64,000 nucleotides of DNA, taken from Mycobacteriales bacterium. GTDB taxonomy: Bacteria > Actinomycetota > Actinomycetes > JAFAQI01. Under the pieces are notes generated by a model. The model had not been told where the DNA came from and searched no databases. It saw only the letters and a list, made by a program, of their open reading frames with translations. Positions 16,491 through 25,094 of this stretch are shown in pieces. Positions within the stretch are counted from its first letter, which is position 1. The number at the start of each line of letters is the position of its first letter. The stretch lies in NCBI GenBank assembly GCA_035550055.1, contig DASZRO010000047.1, forward strand, positions 1-64,000. The letters are read 5' to 3'. Position numbers and translations under genes: made by a program.

Positions 16491-17267
16491 TCAGTCCGAG
16501 CCCGGCGTCGCCCAGGTGGTGATGTGGTTTGCGTCGCAGTCGGCGAACCCGTTGACGTACCAGGTCAGCAGCTGGCCGCCGCTGGCGGCTTGCGCGACGA
16601 GCAGCGACCACGCCCCGTCGACGTCGAGGGGGCCGCCGACCCGGCCGATGTGCTGCGGCGCGACGGTGGCGTGCAGCTTCGACCGGTCGTGGCGACCGAG
16701 GTAGAGCGTGCCCGAGCTGACACCGACGACCGTCTCCTCACCGTTGTCGCTGCCGGGGATGAACTGCACGTGCACCGAGTCGCAGGGAGCGTCCTTCACC
16801 ACGAGTGCGGTGTAGGTGCCGCGGCCGTTGTAGAACTGCATCGTGTAGTGGAAGTTCGCCTCCGGAGTGCTGTAGGCGTGCACCGGCAGGTTGAACAGCG
16901 TCGCGAAGCTCACGCGCTCGAACACCCGCAGCTTGCGCCCGACCGCGCTGACCAGCCGACCGCTCCCGGTGTACGCCGCGAGCCGGACGTCGTACACGCC
17001 GATCGGGAGCGCCGGCAACGTGGCCGAACCGTGCGAGGCGTGCAGCCGTCGCATCGTCTTCCAGGTGCTGCCGGCGAGTCGCTGGATCACGAGTCGATCG
17101 GACCCGGTGTTGGACGAGGTGTAGGTCACCGTCGCGGCCTTGCCGGCGTGCGCGTGTGCCGGAACCTTCAAGTGGAGACCTGGATGAGAGGCCGCCGCGA
17201 CGGGGGCGGTGCCGACCACCGTTGTGGCGGCCAGCGCCAATCCGACCAGGCAGGCCATCCGTCGCAT
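16491..17267 (-). CDS. Secreted protein of unknown function
   Basis: A 258-residue exported protein. Start ATG 17267 has GAGGAG about 7 bases upstream and gives a standard signal peptide (MACLVGLALAATTVVGTAPVAAA). The mature N-terminal region (residues about 30-110) looks like an immunoglobulin-like beta sandwich (KAATVTYTSSNTGSDRLVIQ, then GVYDVRLAAYTGSGRLVS). The rest is beta-rich with two Cys (APCDSVHVQF and FADCDANH) that may pair. No enzymatic motif is evident and I do not recognise a named family beyond the Ig-like part. It is convergent with the ABC permease gene. Confidence 0.6.
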   Translation of the reverse strand: MRRMACLVGLALAATTVVGTAPVAAASHPGLHLKVPAHAHAGKAATVTYTSSNTGSDRLVIQRLAGSTWKTMRRLHASHGSATLPALPIGVYDVRLAAYTGSGRLVSAVGRKLRVFERVSFATLFNLPVHAYSTPEANFHYTMQFYNGRGTYTALVVKDAPCDSVHVQFIPGSDNGEETVVGVSSGTLYLGRHDRSKLHATVAPQHIGRVGGPLDVDGAWSLLVAQAASGGQLLTWYVNGFADCDANHITTWATPGSD

Positions 17268-17395
17268 CGCAGGCTCCTCGTGGGGTGTCGCGTTCGGTAG
17301 ATCGTTTACCGAACTGCATGCCGGGCACAACAACCTCGCCGCACGACTCGAGCAGTGGGCCGGTCGCTGGCTTTCCTGACAGGAGTGAGTTTCGC

Positions 17396-17722
17396 ATGCC
17401 GGTCGCACAGCCGTCTTCCGCCAGATGTGTCCCGATGGACCGGTGCTGCCCGCAGCACCCCGACTGGTCGACCTTGGCCGACCATCTGCTCAACGACTTC
17501 CCGACGGAGCCGACCGAGCGGGTGCTTCGGTGCCTGCTCGACGCGCGTTCCCTCACTGACCGCATGGCCCTCGACGCCGCCGACGCGTTGGAGACCGCGG
17601 AGCTGATGGCGCGCCACACCCTGCTGGTCAACACCGGCATGGTCGCGGACTCGGCGCGAACCGATCCCCAGACGCACCGCACGTCGGCGGCTCTCGACGC
17701 ACGCGAAGCGGAACTGGTCTAA
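17396..17722 (+). CDS. Small hypothetical protein
   Basis: A 108-residue protein. ATG 17396 is preceded by AGGAGTGAG at an acceptable distance. The N-terminus has clustered cysteines (ARCVPMDRCCPQHPDW, then LRCLL), followed by a mostly helical segment (MALDAADALETAELMARHTLLV). The Cys/His cluster might bind metal, but this is inference. It has no recognised family. Its stop overlaps the end of the convergent nitronate monooxygenase gene by 4 bp. It was judged real because of its ribosome site and consistent third-position GC. Confidence 0.5.
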   Translation: MPVAQPSSARCVPMDRCCPQHPDWSTLADHLLNDFPTEPTERVLRCLLDARSLTDRMALDAADALETAELMARHTLLVNTGMVADSARTDPQTHRTSAALDAREAELV

Positions 17723-18789
17723 CCGAGCGATCCGCCCGCGAGCCGGCGCAAGATCACGTCGACCGGCTCCTCGGTCGCGGCGAGCCGACCGAGACCCGCC
17801 CACAGATTCACGAGTTCTGGGTCACCTGCGGCGGCCGCCGCCTTGCGCAGGCCGCTGGTGAGGTGGTGGATCGCCGGGTACCCGAACGGGGCCGAGGAGT
17901 CGAAGCGCGCGATGAACTCGTTGGGCAGGCCGCGCGCCGGTCGGCCGGTGAACGCCCGGGTCACCACCGGCTCACCCCGCGCCGCATCGGCCAACGCCGC
18001 ACGATGGACTGCGGACGCGCCGCTCTCGATTGCGCGGACGAGCAACGTCCCGACCATGACCGCTTCGGCGCCGGCGACGAGTGCAGCCGCCACGTCGGCG
18101 GGGCCGCTGACCCCGCCTGCGGCGTAGACCGGCAGCCGGCTGACCCGCTTCACCGCCGCCACCAGCTCGGGCAGCGGCCGGTCGTCGCTGGGTCGCCGCG
18201 GGTCGAGGACACCGCGGTGGCCGCCGGCGGCCGCGGACTGTACGGCGAGGGCGTCGACGCCCGCCGCCTCGGCGGCGGCTACCTCGTCCGGTGACGTGAT
18301 CGTCTGCACGAGATAGCTGCCGGACTTCGACAGCGCCCGGATGACCGACTCCTCAGGCACGCCGAACGTGAAGCTCACGACCGGCACGGGAGAAGACACC
18401 AGCAGGTCGATCTTGTCCGACCAGGCGTCGTCGTCCTCGACGGGCTCGGCGTGCGTGAGGTCCACGCCGTACCGGTCGGCGACCTCCTGGAGCTGGTGGG
18501 CGTAGCGCCGGTACTCGGCCCGGTCGACCGGCAGCGGGTTGGGCGCGAAGAGGTTGACTCCCACGATCTCGGTCGTGGTGCGCACTTCCGCGAGTTGGGT
18601 CGCCAACGCGTCGGCCGACTTGTACCCGCCCGCGAGGAAGCCGAGGCTGCCGGCCGACCACGCGCCCGTCACCAGCGCCGGGACCGTCGGTCCGCCGGCC
18701 ATCGGCGCGGCGATGACCGGGTTGGTGACGCCGAGGGCCGTCAGCGCAGCGGAGACCCCGGAAGCACTCACGCCTGCCACCGTAGACAT
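17719..18789 (-). CDS. Nitronate monooxygenase (2-nitropropane dioxygenase) family protein
   Basis: A 356-residue FMN-dependent TIM-barrel enzyme. Diagnostic features are the N-terminal VIAAPMAGGPTVPALV, the QSAAAGGHRG motif with the His that acts as catalytic base in class I nitronate monooxygenases, and phosphate-binding GGVSGPADVAAALVAGAEAVMVGT. It oxidises alkyl nitronates or propionate-3-nitronate with oxygen, usually as a detoxification. Start ATG 18789; the next gene on the other strand begins within 8-14 bp, so the promoters of the two divergent genes must lie inside each other's coding region. The length is normal for the family. Confidence 0.85.
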   Translation of the reverse strand: MSTVAGVSASGVSAALTALGVTNPVIAAPMAGGPTVPALVTGAWSAGSLGFLAGGYKSADALATQLAEVRTTTEIVGVNLFAPNPLPVDRAEYRRYAHQLQEVADRYGVDLTHAEPVEDDDAWSDKIDLLVSSPVPVVSFTFGVPEESVIRALSKSGSYLVQTITSPDEVAAAEAAGVDALAVQSAAAGGHRGVLDPRRPSDDRPLPELVAAVKRVSRLPVYAAGGVSGPADVAAALVAGAEAVMVGTLLVRAIESGASAVHRAALADAARGEPVVTRAFTGRPARGLPNEFIARFDSSAPFGYPAIHHLTSGLRKAAAAAGDPELVNLWAGLGRLAATEEPVDVILRRLAGGSLG

Positions 18790-18797
18790 GTCATCGT

Positions 18798-19400
18798 TTG
18801 CGGGTGCTCTTGATCGTCGCGGCGGTGGTGTTGTGCGGCGCGGGTGCGGTCGCGATCCGCTGGGTGCTCCATCGCCACGACGCGCTCGGCCGCCCGCGAA
18901 GCTTCCCGACGATCAGCGTTGCGTTGCTCGCGCTCGTGGCGGTCGTGCTCGCCACCCCGACCTTCTTGCGGCATCGGGAAGAGTCGAAGCTCGACAAGGT
19001 GGCGAGCATCCTCGTCGGCGCGCCCGCCACGGTGCACTGCCAGACGTTCGGCGAGACGTTCACCGACACCACCGGGGACCTCGGCTACGTGAAGTTCGGC
19101 CCGGACGGCGTGCCCGAGCGGCACACGACGATCATGCGCGAGCCGTGTGAGGCGCTCAAGCACTACTACGACGGCGACCAGGCTCGGCCCAGTCACGACG
19201 AGATCGTCGCGGTGCACGTGCTGACGCACGAGTCGATGCACATGCGGGGGCAGCCGGTCGAGGCGCTCGCAGAGTGTGAGGCGATGCAGCGCGACGCCGA
19301 GACGGCACAGTTGCTCGGGGCGACCCCTCAGGAGGGTCTGGAGCTGGCACGGGCGTACTGGCTGACCGTGTATCCGGACATGCCCGCCGGCTACCAGTAG
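18798..19400 (+). CDS. Membrane-anchored protein with HESMH motif, possibly interrupted by a stop codon
   Basis: A 200-residue protein with two N-terminal hydrophobic helices (VLLIVAAVVLCGAGAVAI and ISVALLALVAVVLATPTFL) and an extracytoplasmic domain. That domain carries HVLTHESMHMRG, an HExxH zinc-protease-like motif (His144, Glu145, His148), with downstream Glu155/Glu159/Glu161 as possible third ligands, and two Cys. TTG 18798 or GTG 18804 may be the start. After the TAG at 19398-19400 the same frame stays open for 29 codons to 19490 and reads like protein (DECRLNGSLDEHLPDPPW), so the natural C-terminus may have been cut off by a nonsense mutation or be made by readthrough. No named family recognised. 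Confidence 0.55.
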   Translation: MRVLLIVAAVVLCGAGAVAIRWVLHRHDALGRPRSFPTISVALLALVAVVLATPTFLRHREESKLDKVASILVGAPATVHCQTFGETFTDTTGDLGYVKFGPDGVPERHTTIMREPCEALKHYYDGDQARPSHDEIVAVHVLTHESMHMRGQPVEALAECEAMQRDAETAQLLGATPQEGLELARAYWLTVYPDMPAGYQ

Positions 19401-19495
19401 GACGAGTGCCGCCTCAACGGCTCGCTCGACGAGCATCTGCCCGACCCGCCGTGGACCAATGGCAGCTACGTCGCGGTGAAGCTGCCCTAGCTGCC

Positions 19496-20800
19496 TCAGC
19501 CGGCGTCTGGCCGGATGAAGATCGGGCTGGTCAGCGACTCCATCAGCAGATCGTCCCGGCAGATCGTCGTCTCCTTCCCGACGATCGGGTCACAGACGTC
19601 GGTGCGTAGCTGGCGCGCGTCGGGCTCGAGGAGCTCGGCACGGACGAACAGCGACGCCTTGGGGATTCCGTCAGCCCCCGGCCGGAAGTCGAGCGTTCCG
19701 CCGAGTGGCAGCCGCACGCGCACCTTGCCCTGGTCGGTCACGATCTGCACGACCGAACCGGGCAGTGCGTTCTCGGTACGCACCCGGAAGTCCGCGCCGG
19801 GTGCGACCTGCGACCCGGCGATCGCCTCGTAGCTGCCGTCGTGGTTTGCGTCGGCCTCGAGATAGAGCTGCGCGCCGTCCTCGACCGGCGGGAAGTCGGA
19901 GACGAACGTGTGATGCGCCTTGATCCCGTCGAGCACTCCCTGGATCGACCGCTGGGTGACGTACACCCACGTCGTGGGATCGCCAACGCCCTGGAAGGAG
20001 TCGGTCAGCCGCCAGTGCGAGTCGCTGCCGCCGGTGACACCGACCTCGTCGCCGCGGCGCAGGAACACGTCGTACCACCGCAGCGAGAAATTGTTGTCGT
20101 TGGCGCTGGGCAACGGGTTCTGGTAGGCCCACAGCCCGATGTTCCAGACCTCGACGGTGTCGGGGACGATCTTGTGGCCGTAGGTGCCGAGCCAGTCCAT
20201 GTCGCTGGGATGGTTGATCTGGAAGACGCCGCCGTGCGCGCGCAGCGCGTCGGCCATCTCCTGCATGCCGCGAACGCTCTTGTCCTTGGGCGTCGCATCG
20301 CACTCGACGATCTGTTTCGTCGGCCCGTGGTTGCCGTAGCAGGACGTCGCACCGAGCATCTGGACGTGGCCCGCCTGGGAGTTCTCGTAGCCCGGGATCG
20401 ACACGAAGTCCGGGTGCGCCTTCTCCCACGCGATCACCGCGGGGTCGCTCTGGTTGATCACGTTGTTGTGGTCGGTGATTGCGACGTAGCCCAGGCCCCG
20501 CTGCAGGGCTTCGTTGAGCCGGTCCACCGGCGGGAATCCCCACGTGTACGCCGCCGGGCACGGCCGTCGCGCCGCGCGGTTGGGCTTGGTGTAGTCCCAG
20601 GCCGTGAACGGCGTGATGCACGTGTCGTGGCCATAGATGGTGTGGACGTGCAGGTCGCCCGGGATCCAGAACCCGTGGCCGCCGGCCGCCGAAGCGGCGC
20701 TCGGCACGCCGGCACGTGGCGTCGCGTGCGCACCGGCGGGTACCGCGGTGACCACCGCCGCTGCGAGGGCGGCGGCGACCAGGAGCAGGCGCCGCCTCAC
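19496..20800 (-). CDS. Secreted PHP-domain metal-dependent phosphoesterase
   Basis: A 434-residue exported protein. GTG 20800 overlaps the stop of the upstream CocE gene (GTGA) and gives a signal peptide (RRRLLLVAAALAAAVVTAVPAGAHA). The PHP fold is shown by GDLHVHT (His51, His53), ITDHNN, a central NHPSD and C-terminal GGSDSHW, which together supply the metal ligands of the PHP phosphoesterase family. It is longer than cytosolic PHP enzymes because of a C-terminal beta-rich domain (residues about 320-434, with PGADFRVRTENALPGSVVQIVTD). It is probably a periplasmic or surface phosphohydrolase. Co-transcription with a CocE-type hydrolase suggests a joint degradative role. Confidence 0.78.
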   Translation of the reverse strand: MRRRLLLVAAALAAAVVTAVPAGAHATPRAGVPSAASAAGGHGFWIPGDLHVHTIYGHDTCITPFTAWDYTKPNRAARRPCPAAYTWGFPPVDRLNEALQRGLGYVAITDHNNVINQSDPAVIAWEKAHPDFVSIPGYENSQAGHVQMLGATSCYGNHGPTKQIVECDATPKDKSVRGMQEMADALRAHGGVFQINHPSDMDWLGTYGHKIVPDTVEVWNIGLWAYQNPLPSANDNNFSLRWYDVFLRRGDEVGVTGGSDSHWRLTDSFQGVGDPTTWVYVTQRSIQGVLDGIKAHHTFVSDFPPVEDGAQLYLEADANHDGSYEAIAGSQVAPGADFRVRTENALPGSVVQIVTDQGKVRVRLPLGGTLDFRPGADGIPKASLFVRAELLEPDARQLRTDVCDPIVGKETTICRDDLLMESLTSPIFIRPDAG

Positions 20801-22647
20801 GCGCCACGCAACGGGAGCAGCAGCGTCGAGCGGTGCTCGCCCGAGGACAGCACGGTGACCGTCCCACCGAGCATCTGGGTCAACCGGTCGACCGGGACGG
20901 TGAACCCGGGGGTGTTCGCGGTGCCGACGACCAGCCGCAGCCGGTGGCCGGCGGCGATCGTCGTGTCGGTCGGGTAGATCTCGATGCGGTACAGCTGCGG
21001 CTTGCCGGCAGGCACCGGCTCCAGCGAGGCCTTCGTGAACGGGTGGTAGGGCAAGATCACCTGACCAGCGGAGTTCCGCCACGTCTTGTCCTGGTCGAGC
21101 TTGCGAAACTGCGCGTCGAGACCGCCGGAGGTGATCTGCTCCGAGCCGGTCGAGGAGACGTCGGTGATCGTGGCGTAGAGCGAGGCGTCGGGACGGGACA
21201 GGGTCGCCCAGAGGTTCAGGGTGATCGGTCCGGCGATGTGCACCGGGTGCGCGAGCGGGGCGGTCGTGAAGGTGAGCGTCCCGGTCTCGGCCAGCGTCTC
21301 GTTCGTCGTACACGGCAGCCCGCTGACGATGCCGGCCGACCACTGCGCGTCACTTCGGTCGCACAGCCCGCCGACCGGCTCGAAGGGCATCTGTGACGAG
21401 CCGACCGCCTGGTCGGCTGAGAAGACGAGGCTTCCGTCGTTGAGTGAGTTCGCACTGCTCGCCGACTTGGCCGACGACAGGTACGTCGAGGTCCACCTGG
21501 TCCCCGGCAGCGGCCAGGACCGGTAGCGACCCCAGTGGTTGGCGCCCACCTCCCACAAGTTGATCGGCGCGACGTGATGACGGGCGCTGTCGGCGCCGAA
21601 CTCGTTGTGCCTGCCGTCGAGGTAGTGCTCGAACCAGGCAACCTCGGTCGCCTCTTCACTGGGTCCGTAGCCGAGCGAGGACCACTGCGGGATCGCGCCA
21701 CCGTGATACGTCGCGCCCTGCACCCACACCTTGCCGCCCTTGGGTGTCCCGGTCAGCGCTCGCCACAGGTACGGCTCGCCTCGCTGGAAGATGTCGTACC
21801 AACCGCCGACCCAGAACACGGCGGCGTGGATCTTCGATGCGCGGGTCGCGGGCGAGGAGTACTTGAACTCGGCGTCGTCGTACGGCGAGTTCAGGCCGTT
21901 GTTCGCCTCGTCGAGCAGCGCCGCACTGACCATCGCCTTCGCGCCGACACCGCCGGCCTCGTTGAGCAGGCGGTTGCCGAGGTCGATCGCCGGAGCGGTG
22001 CCGAGGTCGCCTTGCAGCACCTGGGTCGGGACCATCGTGCTGGTCGCCTGGGTGAAGCCGAACCAGAACGGCATGAACGTCGTGTCGAGCTCGCCGCCGA
22101 AGTACGTCACGTCGCGGTACGCGTCAGCCATCGGATAGTTGGCGAACACCGCCTTCACGTGCGGGTCACCGGTCTCCGCGACCAGCAGCGACGTGATCGC
22201 CAGGTACGACGTACCGGTGGTGCCGATCTTGCCGTTCTGCCACGGCTGCTTCTCGATCCACTTCAGCTCTTCGGCGTAGTCCTGCTGGGTGCGGTGGTTC
22301 CACACACCCCAGGTGCCGTCGGACGAACCGGTCCCGCGGTCGTCCCAGGTGACGACGTTGAAGCCGGCGGCAGTCAGCGCGCCGTCGTAGCTGTTGCAGT
22401 GGCCTTCAGGGTCGCCGAGGTCCTTGTTGTAGCCGTCGACGATCATGATCGTGGCGTGCTTGCCGGGGCCCGGCCGCACCACGTTCGCCCGCATCACCGC
22501 GCCGTCGCTCATGGTGACGCCGACGTTGCACATCTTGATCTCGGCCGAACCGCCGCCGGCGTGAGCGCGCGCCGTCGCCAGCGCGGGGGAGGCGATGACG
22601 GACGCGGCCGCCGCCGCGGTCAACACGAGGGTGCGAGTGGTGCGCAT
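20797..22647 (-). CDS. Secreted CocE/NonD-type alpha/beta hydrolase
   Basis: A 616-residue member of the X-Pro dipeptidyl-peptidase/cocaine-esterase family. After a signal peptide (TLVLTAAAAASVIASPALATARA) comes the alpha/beta-hydrolase core with WDDRGTGSSDG, nucleophile-elbow GTTGTSYLA (Ser nucleophile) and the C-terminal jelly-roll domain characteristic of the family (IAGPITLNLWATLSRPDASLYATITDVS, then YPTDTTIAAGHRLRLVVGTANTPGF). It hydrolyses ester or amide bonds outside the membrane; the substrate is unknown. ATG 22647 is preferred for the signal peptide; ATG 22695 is possible. It forms an operon with the PHP gene and is divergent from the NlpC/P60 gene. Confidence 0.85.
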   Translation of the reverse strand: MRTTRTLVLTAAAAASVIASPALATARAHAGGGSAEIKMCNVGVTMSDGAVMRANVVRPGPGKHATIMIVDGYNKDLGDPEGHCNSYDGALTAAGFNVVTWDDRGTGSSDGTWGVWNHRTQQDYAEELKWIEKQPWQNGKIGTTGTSYLAITSLLVAETGDPHVKAVFANYPMADAYRDVTYFGGELDTTFMPFWFGFTQATSTMVPTQVLQGDLGTAPAIDLGNRLLNEAGGVGAKAMVSAALLDEANNGLNSPYDDAEFKYSSPATRASKIHAAVFWVGGWYDIFQRGEPYLWRALTGTPKGGKVWVQGATYHGGAIPQWSSLGYGPSEEATEVAWFEHYLDGRHNEFGADSARHHVAPINLWEVGANHWGRYRSWPLPGTRWTSTYLSSAKSASSANSLNDGSLVFSADQAVGSSQMPFEPVGGLCDRSDAQWSAGIVSGLPCTTNETLAETGTLTFTTAPLAHPVHIAGPITLNLWATLSRPDASLYATITDVSSTGSEQITSGGLDAQFRKLDQDKTWRNSAGQVILPYHPFTKASLEPVPAGKPQLYRIEIYPTDTTIAAGHRLRLVVGTANTPGFTVPVDRLTQMLGGTVTVLSSGEHRSTLLLPLRGA

Positions 22648-22694
22648 TCCGGTGGATTCGCCAACGTTTTGCTCGCCCCTCCCGAAAGAGCGCA

Positions 22695-22700
22695 TACCGT
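22695..22700 (+). promoter_or_regulatory. -10 element TACCGT for a leaderless transcript
   Basis: TACCGT matches TANNNT and ends 6 bases before GTG 22707. This is the spacing for transcription beginning at the start codon, and no ribosome site is present. It supports 22707 as the start of the NlpC/P60 gene. Confidence 0.4.
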
Positions 22701-22706
22701 GAGTCG

Positions 22707-23696
22707 GTGCCGGTTCCCAGCGGCCCGTCTTCCTCGGCCACCGTCCTACCCGCCGCCGTGCGGCGTCGCCGGTTCGCGCTGATCAGATCGAGACGGCTGG
22801 ACTGGCCGGTCATCGGACTATCGCTGGCGATCGTGGCCGGCATCGGAACGGCGGTGGTCGCGGCGCCGTCGAGCAGCTTGCCGAAGCTTGCGAGCCTGCC
22901 GGCGACGGCGGCGTTCCGCGACCAGCGCAACGCCTCGATCGACGACGCGGATCTTCACCTCGCCGCGGTCGCTCTCGTCGACCAGGCGGTTGCCAGCGGC
23001 GTGCTCGCGGCGGCGCCGGCGAACCTCGCCACCGAGCCGGCCGCGGCGATCGTGTCTGCCGTCTACGCCACGTTGCAGCAGGCACGCACCGACGACCCGT
23101 CGCTGCAGCCACGTGACACCCGATCGCTGGTGGGCGCGACGCCGTTCAACCTGGTGCACCAGATCCACATCCGGGCTCGTCACCCCAACCATCCGCTGAC
23201 CCACGCACTGCGGCTGTTCGGTCACGCCGTTGCGGTCGGGGTCTCACGCGGACTCGGTCTCGACCGATCGCACGACGCGGTGTTCCCCGCCCAGCCGCAG
23301 CACGCTGACGGCGTCTACGTCGATCCGGTGCTGCCCGCGCTACCGGCTCACGCGACCGTCGCGATGGTGGCCATCCGAGCGGCGATGACGCGGCTTGGCG
23401 ACCCCTACGTCTGGGCGGCCGCCGGGCCTGACACGTTCGACTGTTCGGGACTGGTCCGGTGGGCCTTCGGCAAGGCCGGTCTCCGGCTGCTCCACTACAC
23501 CGGCTACCAGTGGGAAGAAGGTCGGCTGATCCCTGCGCGGGACGCGCTGCCCGGCGACCTGGTGCTCTTCTACCGCGACCTCAGCCACGTCGGCATCTAC
23601 CTCGGGTCCGGCTGGATGCTCAACGCTCCCTACACCGGCCAGTACGTCAACGTGGTGCCGGTCCACGGCAAGGTCGCCGGGATCGTCAGGCCGTAG
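22707..23696 (+). CDS. NlpC/P60 peptidoglycan endopeptidase
   Basis: A 329-residue cell-wall hydrolase. One membrane-spanning or signal segment lies near residues 30-52 (LDWPVIGLSLAIVAGIGTAVVAA), followed by a helical region (residues about 60-200) and the C-terminal NlpC/P60 domain. Catalytic Cys246 is in DTFDCSGLVRWAF, His294 in LSHVGIYLG, and the polar third residue is probably in LNAPYTG. These enzymes cut the D-Glu to diaminopimelate link or similar bonds in peptide stems during growth and division, as RipA-like proteins do. The predicted leaderless start is GTG 22707. Its stop overlaps the end of the convergent gene by 11 bp. Confidence 0.88.
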   Translation: MPVPSGPSSSATVLPAAVRRRRFALIRSRRLDWPVIGLSLAIVAGIGTAVVAAPSSSLPKLASLPATAAFRDQRNASIDDADLHLAAVALVDQAVASGVLAAAPANLATEPAAAIVSAVYATLQQARTDDPSLQPRDTRSLVGATPFNLVHQIHIRARHPNHPLTHALRLFGHAVAVGVSRGLGLDRSHDAVFPAQPQHADGVYVDPVLPALPAHATVAMVAIRAAMTRLGDPYVWAAAGPDTFDCSGLVRWAFGKAGLRLLHYTGYQWEEGRLIPARDALPGDLVLFYRDLSHVGIYLGSGWMLNAPYTGQYVNVVPVHGKVAGIVRP

Positions 23697-24438
23697 CCGT
23701 CGCCGTCGCCGTTTCCGTCGGTGCGGGCGGCGCGCTGGTCGTCGATGACGACGTGACGGTCGGGGTGGCGGCCGGCGGCGGTGACTGCTGTTGGCCGGTC
23801 CCGGAAATCGGCGCCCCTCGCCACACGATCGTGACCGGCTGCCAGCCGATCGACTTCTCGCCGGTCGCGGTGTGCGCGCCGGTCCGGTAGACGTGTGCCC
23901 GCCACGTCGTACCCGTCGTCTGGAGCGGCCCGATCACGTCGCGGTGGTGAGAGCAGTGGTAGGCGAGCAGGTTGCCGGCCACGCGGAGCACGGCGCCGAC
24001 GTCGCGCAGACAGCGAACCGTCCGGCCGAGCGCCAGCCCCCACGGAGCCGACGCCGGACGCGAGGTGGGCCCGCCGGTCGCGGTGCCGACGAGGTGCACC
24101 TCGACGACGCGCGCCTGCCACGGCTTGTCCTGACAGATCATGGTCGCCGAGTCGGCTGCCAACGGCCAGCACGGGTCGAGCAGCACTTGCCGGGCCTGCG
24201 GGCTCGCACAGCGGTACGCCGAGCCGACCTGGAACGAGCCGAGCTGACAGGTGCCGTCGCCGATTCGCCGGGTGATTCGGTACGACGACTGCAACGCGCC
24301 GGTGGCGTCGAGCGGGCCGACGGTCCGGACGGCGGTCGGAGGGGTTGCCGCGGCAGGCGTCAACGCGGCGACCGAATAGGCGCCGACCGCGACCAGCACC
24401 AGGCTGAGCGCGGTCAACGCCAGTCGGGTCGGGGTCAT
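23686..24438 (-). CDS. Secreted hypothetical protein with low-complexity tail
   Basis: A 250-residue exported protein. ATG 24438 gives a signal peptide or anchor (LALTALSLVLVAVGAYSVAALTPAAA). The middle (about 40-210) contains six or so Cys (GTCQLG, YRCASP, DPCWPL, MICQDKPW, RCLRD, YHCSHH) and resembles two septum-formation-type repeats, each with a conserved W.A.V / W.PVTIVWRG pattern (KPWQARVVEVHLVGTATG and TTWRAHVYRTGAH), but I cannot name the family firmly. The last 35 residues are Pro/Thr/Ser/Ala-rich. It is divergent from the SigE-type sigma gene (134 bp gap). Confidence 0.55.
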   Translation of the reverse strand: MTPTRLALTALSLVLVAVGAYSVAALTPAAATPPTAVRTVGPLDATGALQSSYRITRRIGDGTCQLGSFQVGSAYRCASPQARQVLLDPCWPLAADSATMICQDKPWQARVVEVHLVGTATGGPTSRPASAPWGLALGRTVRCLRDVGAVLRVAGNLLAYHCSHHRDVIGPLQTTGTTWRAHVYRTGAHTATGEKSIGWQPVTIVWRGAPISGTGQQQSPPPAATPTVTSSSTTSAPPAPTETATATATA

Positions 24439-24572
24439 GCTCCGACGGTAGCCCCGGTTCTCCGTGCCTCCGGTCGCCCCGGTGACCAGGCACGGACGGT
24501 AAACCGGCGCGGGCGGTCGTGCGTCGTACGTTGGTGATCGACGCAGTCGCAACCGACCCGAGGGGACACCTG

Positions 24573-25094
24573 GTGACCGCCCCGGACCGCGCTGCCACGC
24601 AGCGCGACGCGGACGAAGCGCTCGTGGCGCTCTACACCGCTCACTACTACTCCTTGGTGCGGCTGTCCGCGCTGCTGTTGCACGACACCGCCGCCGCCGA
24701 GGACGTCGTGCAGGACGCGTTCGTCGCGATGTACCGGTCGTGGCGTGGCCTGCGCGACCCGGAAGCAGCCCTGGCCTACCTGCGTCAGGCGGTGGTCAAC
24801 CGATCCCGGTCGCGGCTGCGCCACCTGAAGGTGGTGGACCGGAAGGCTCCCGCTCCGATGCCCGATGCGCCGAGCGCGGAGTACAGCGCGATCCACGAGG
24901 TGGAGCGCTCCGGTGTCATGGCGGCGCTTCGCGCGCTGCCGCGCCGTCAGCGCGAGGTGCTGGTGCTCCGCTACTACTCCGACCTTTCCGAATCCCAGAT
25001 CGCCGACGCCCTGCAGATCAGCAACGGCGCCGTCAAAAGCCACGCGTCGCGCGGTCTCGCCGCGCTGCGCGAGTCCTTGGAGTCGCTGTCATGA
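24573..25094 (+). CDS. SigE-family ECF RNA polymerase sigma factor
   Basis: A 173-residue ECF sigma factor. Region 2 (about 15-80) contains LYTAHYYSLVRLSALLLHDTAAAEDVVQDAFVAMYRSW. Region 4 (about 110-170) contains ALRALPRRQREVLVLRYYSDLSESQIADALQISNGAVKSHASRGLAALR. The short linker and these motifs fit the actinobacterial SigE-like subfamily. GTG 24573 has GAGGGGA 6 bases upstream. It overlaps the next gene by 4 bp (ATGA). The downstream membrane protein is its likely anti-sigma partner, so activity is probably set by an envelope signal. Confidence 0.92.
   Translation: MTAPDRAATQRDADEALVALYTAHYYSLVRLSALLLHDTAAAEDVVQDAFVAMYRSWRGLRDPEAALAYLRQAVVNRSRSRLRHLKVVDRKAPAPMPDAPSAEYSAIHEVERSGVMAALRALPRRQREVLVLRYYSDLSESQIADALQISNGAVKSHASRGLAALRESLESLS

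Noticed and set aside
18790-18797. Divergent promoter between the nitronate monooxygenase and HESMH genes
   Set aside because: The gap is 8 bp with no TANNNT element on either strand at leaderless spacing, so nothing can be annotated there.
24740-25090. Upstream extension of the anti-sigma-like gene into the sigma gene
   Set aside because: The extension is out-of-frame sigma sequence; ATG 25091 with ATGA coupling explains the real start.
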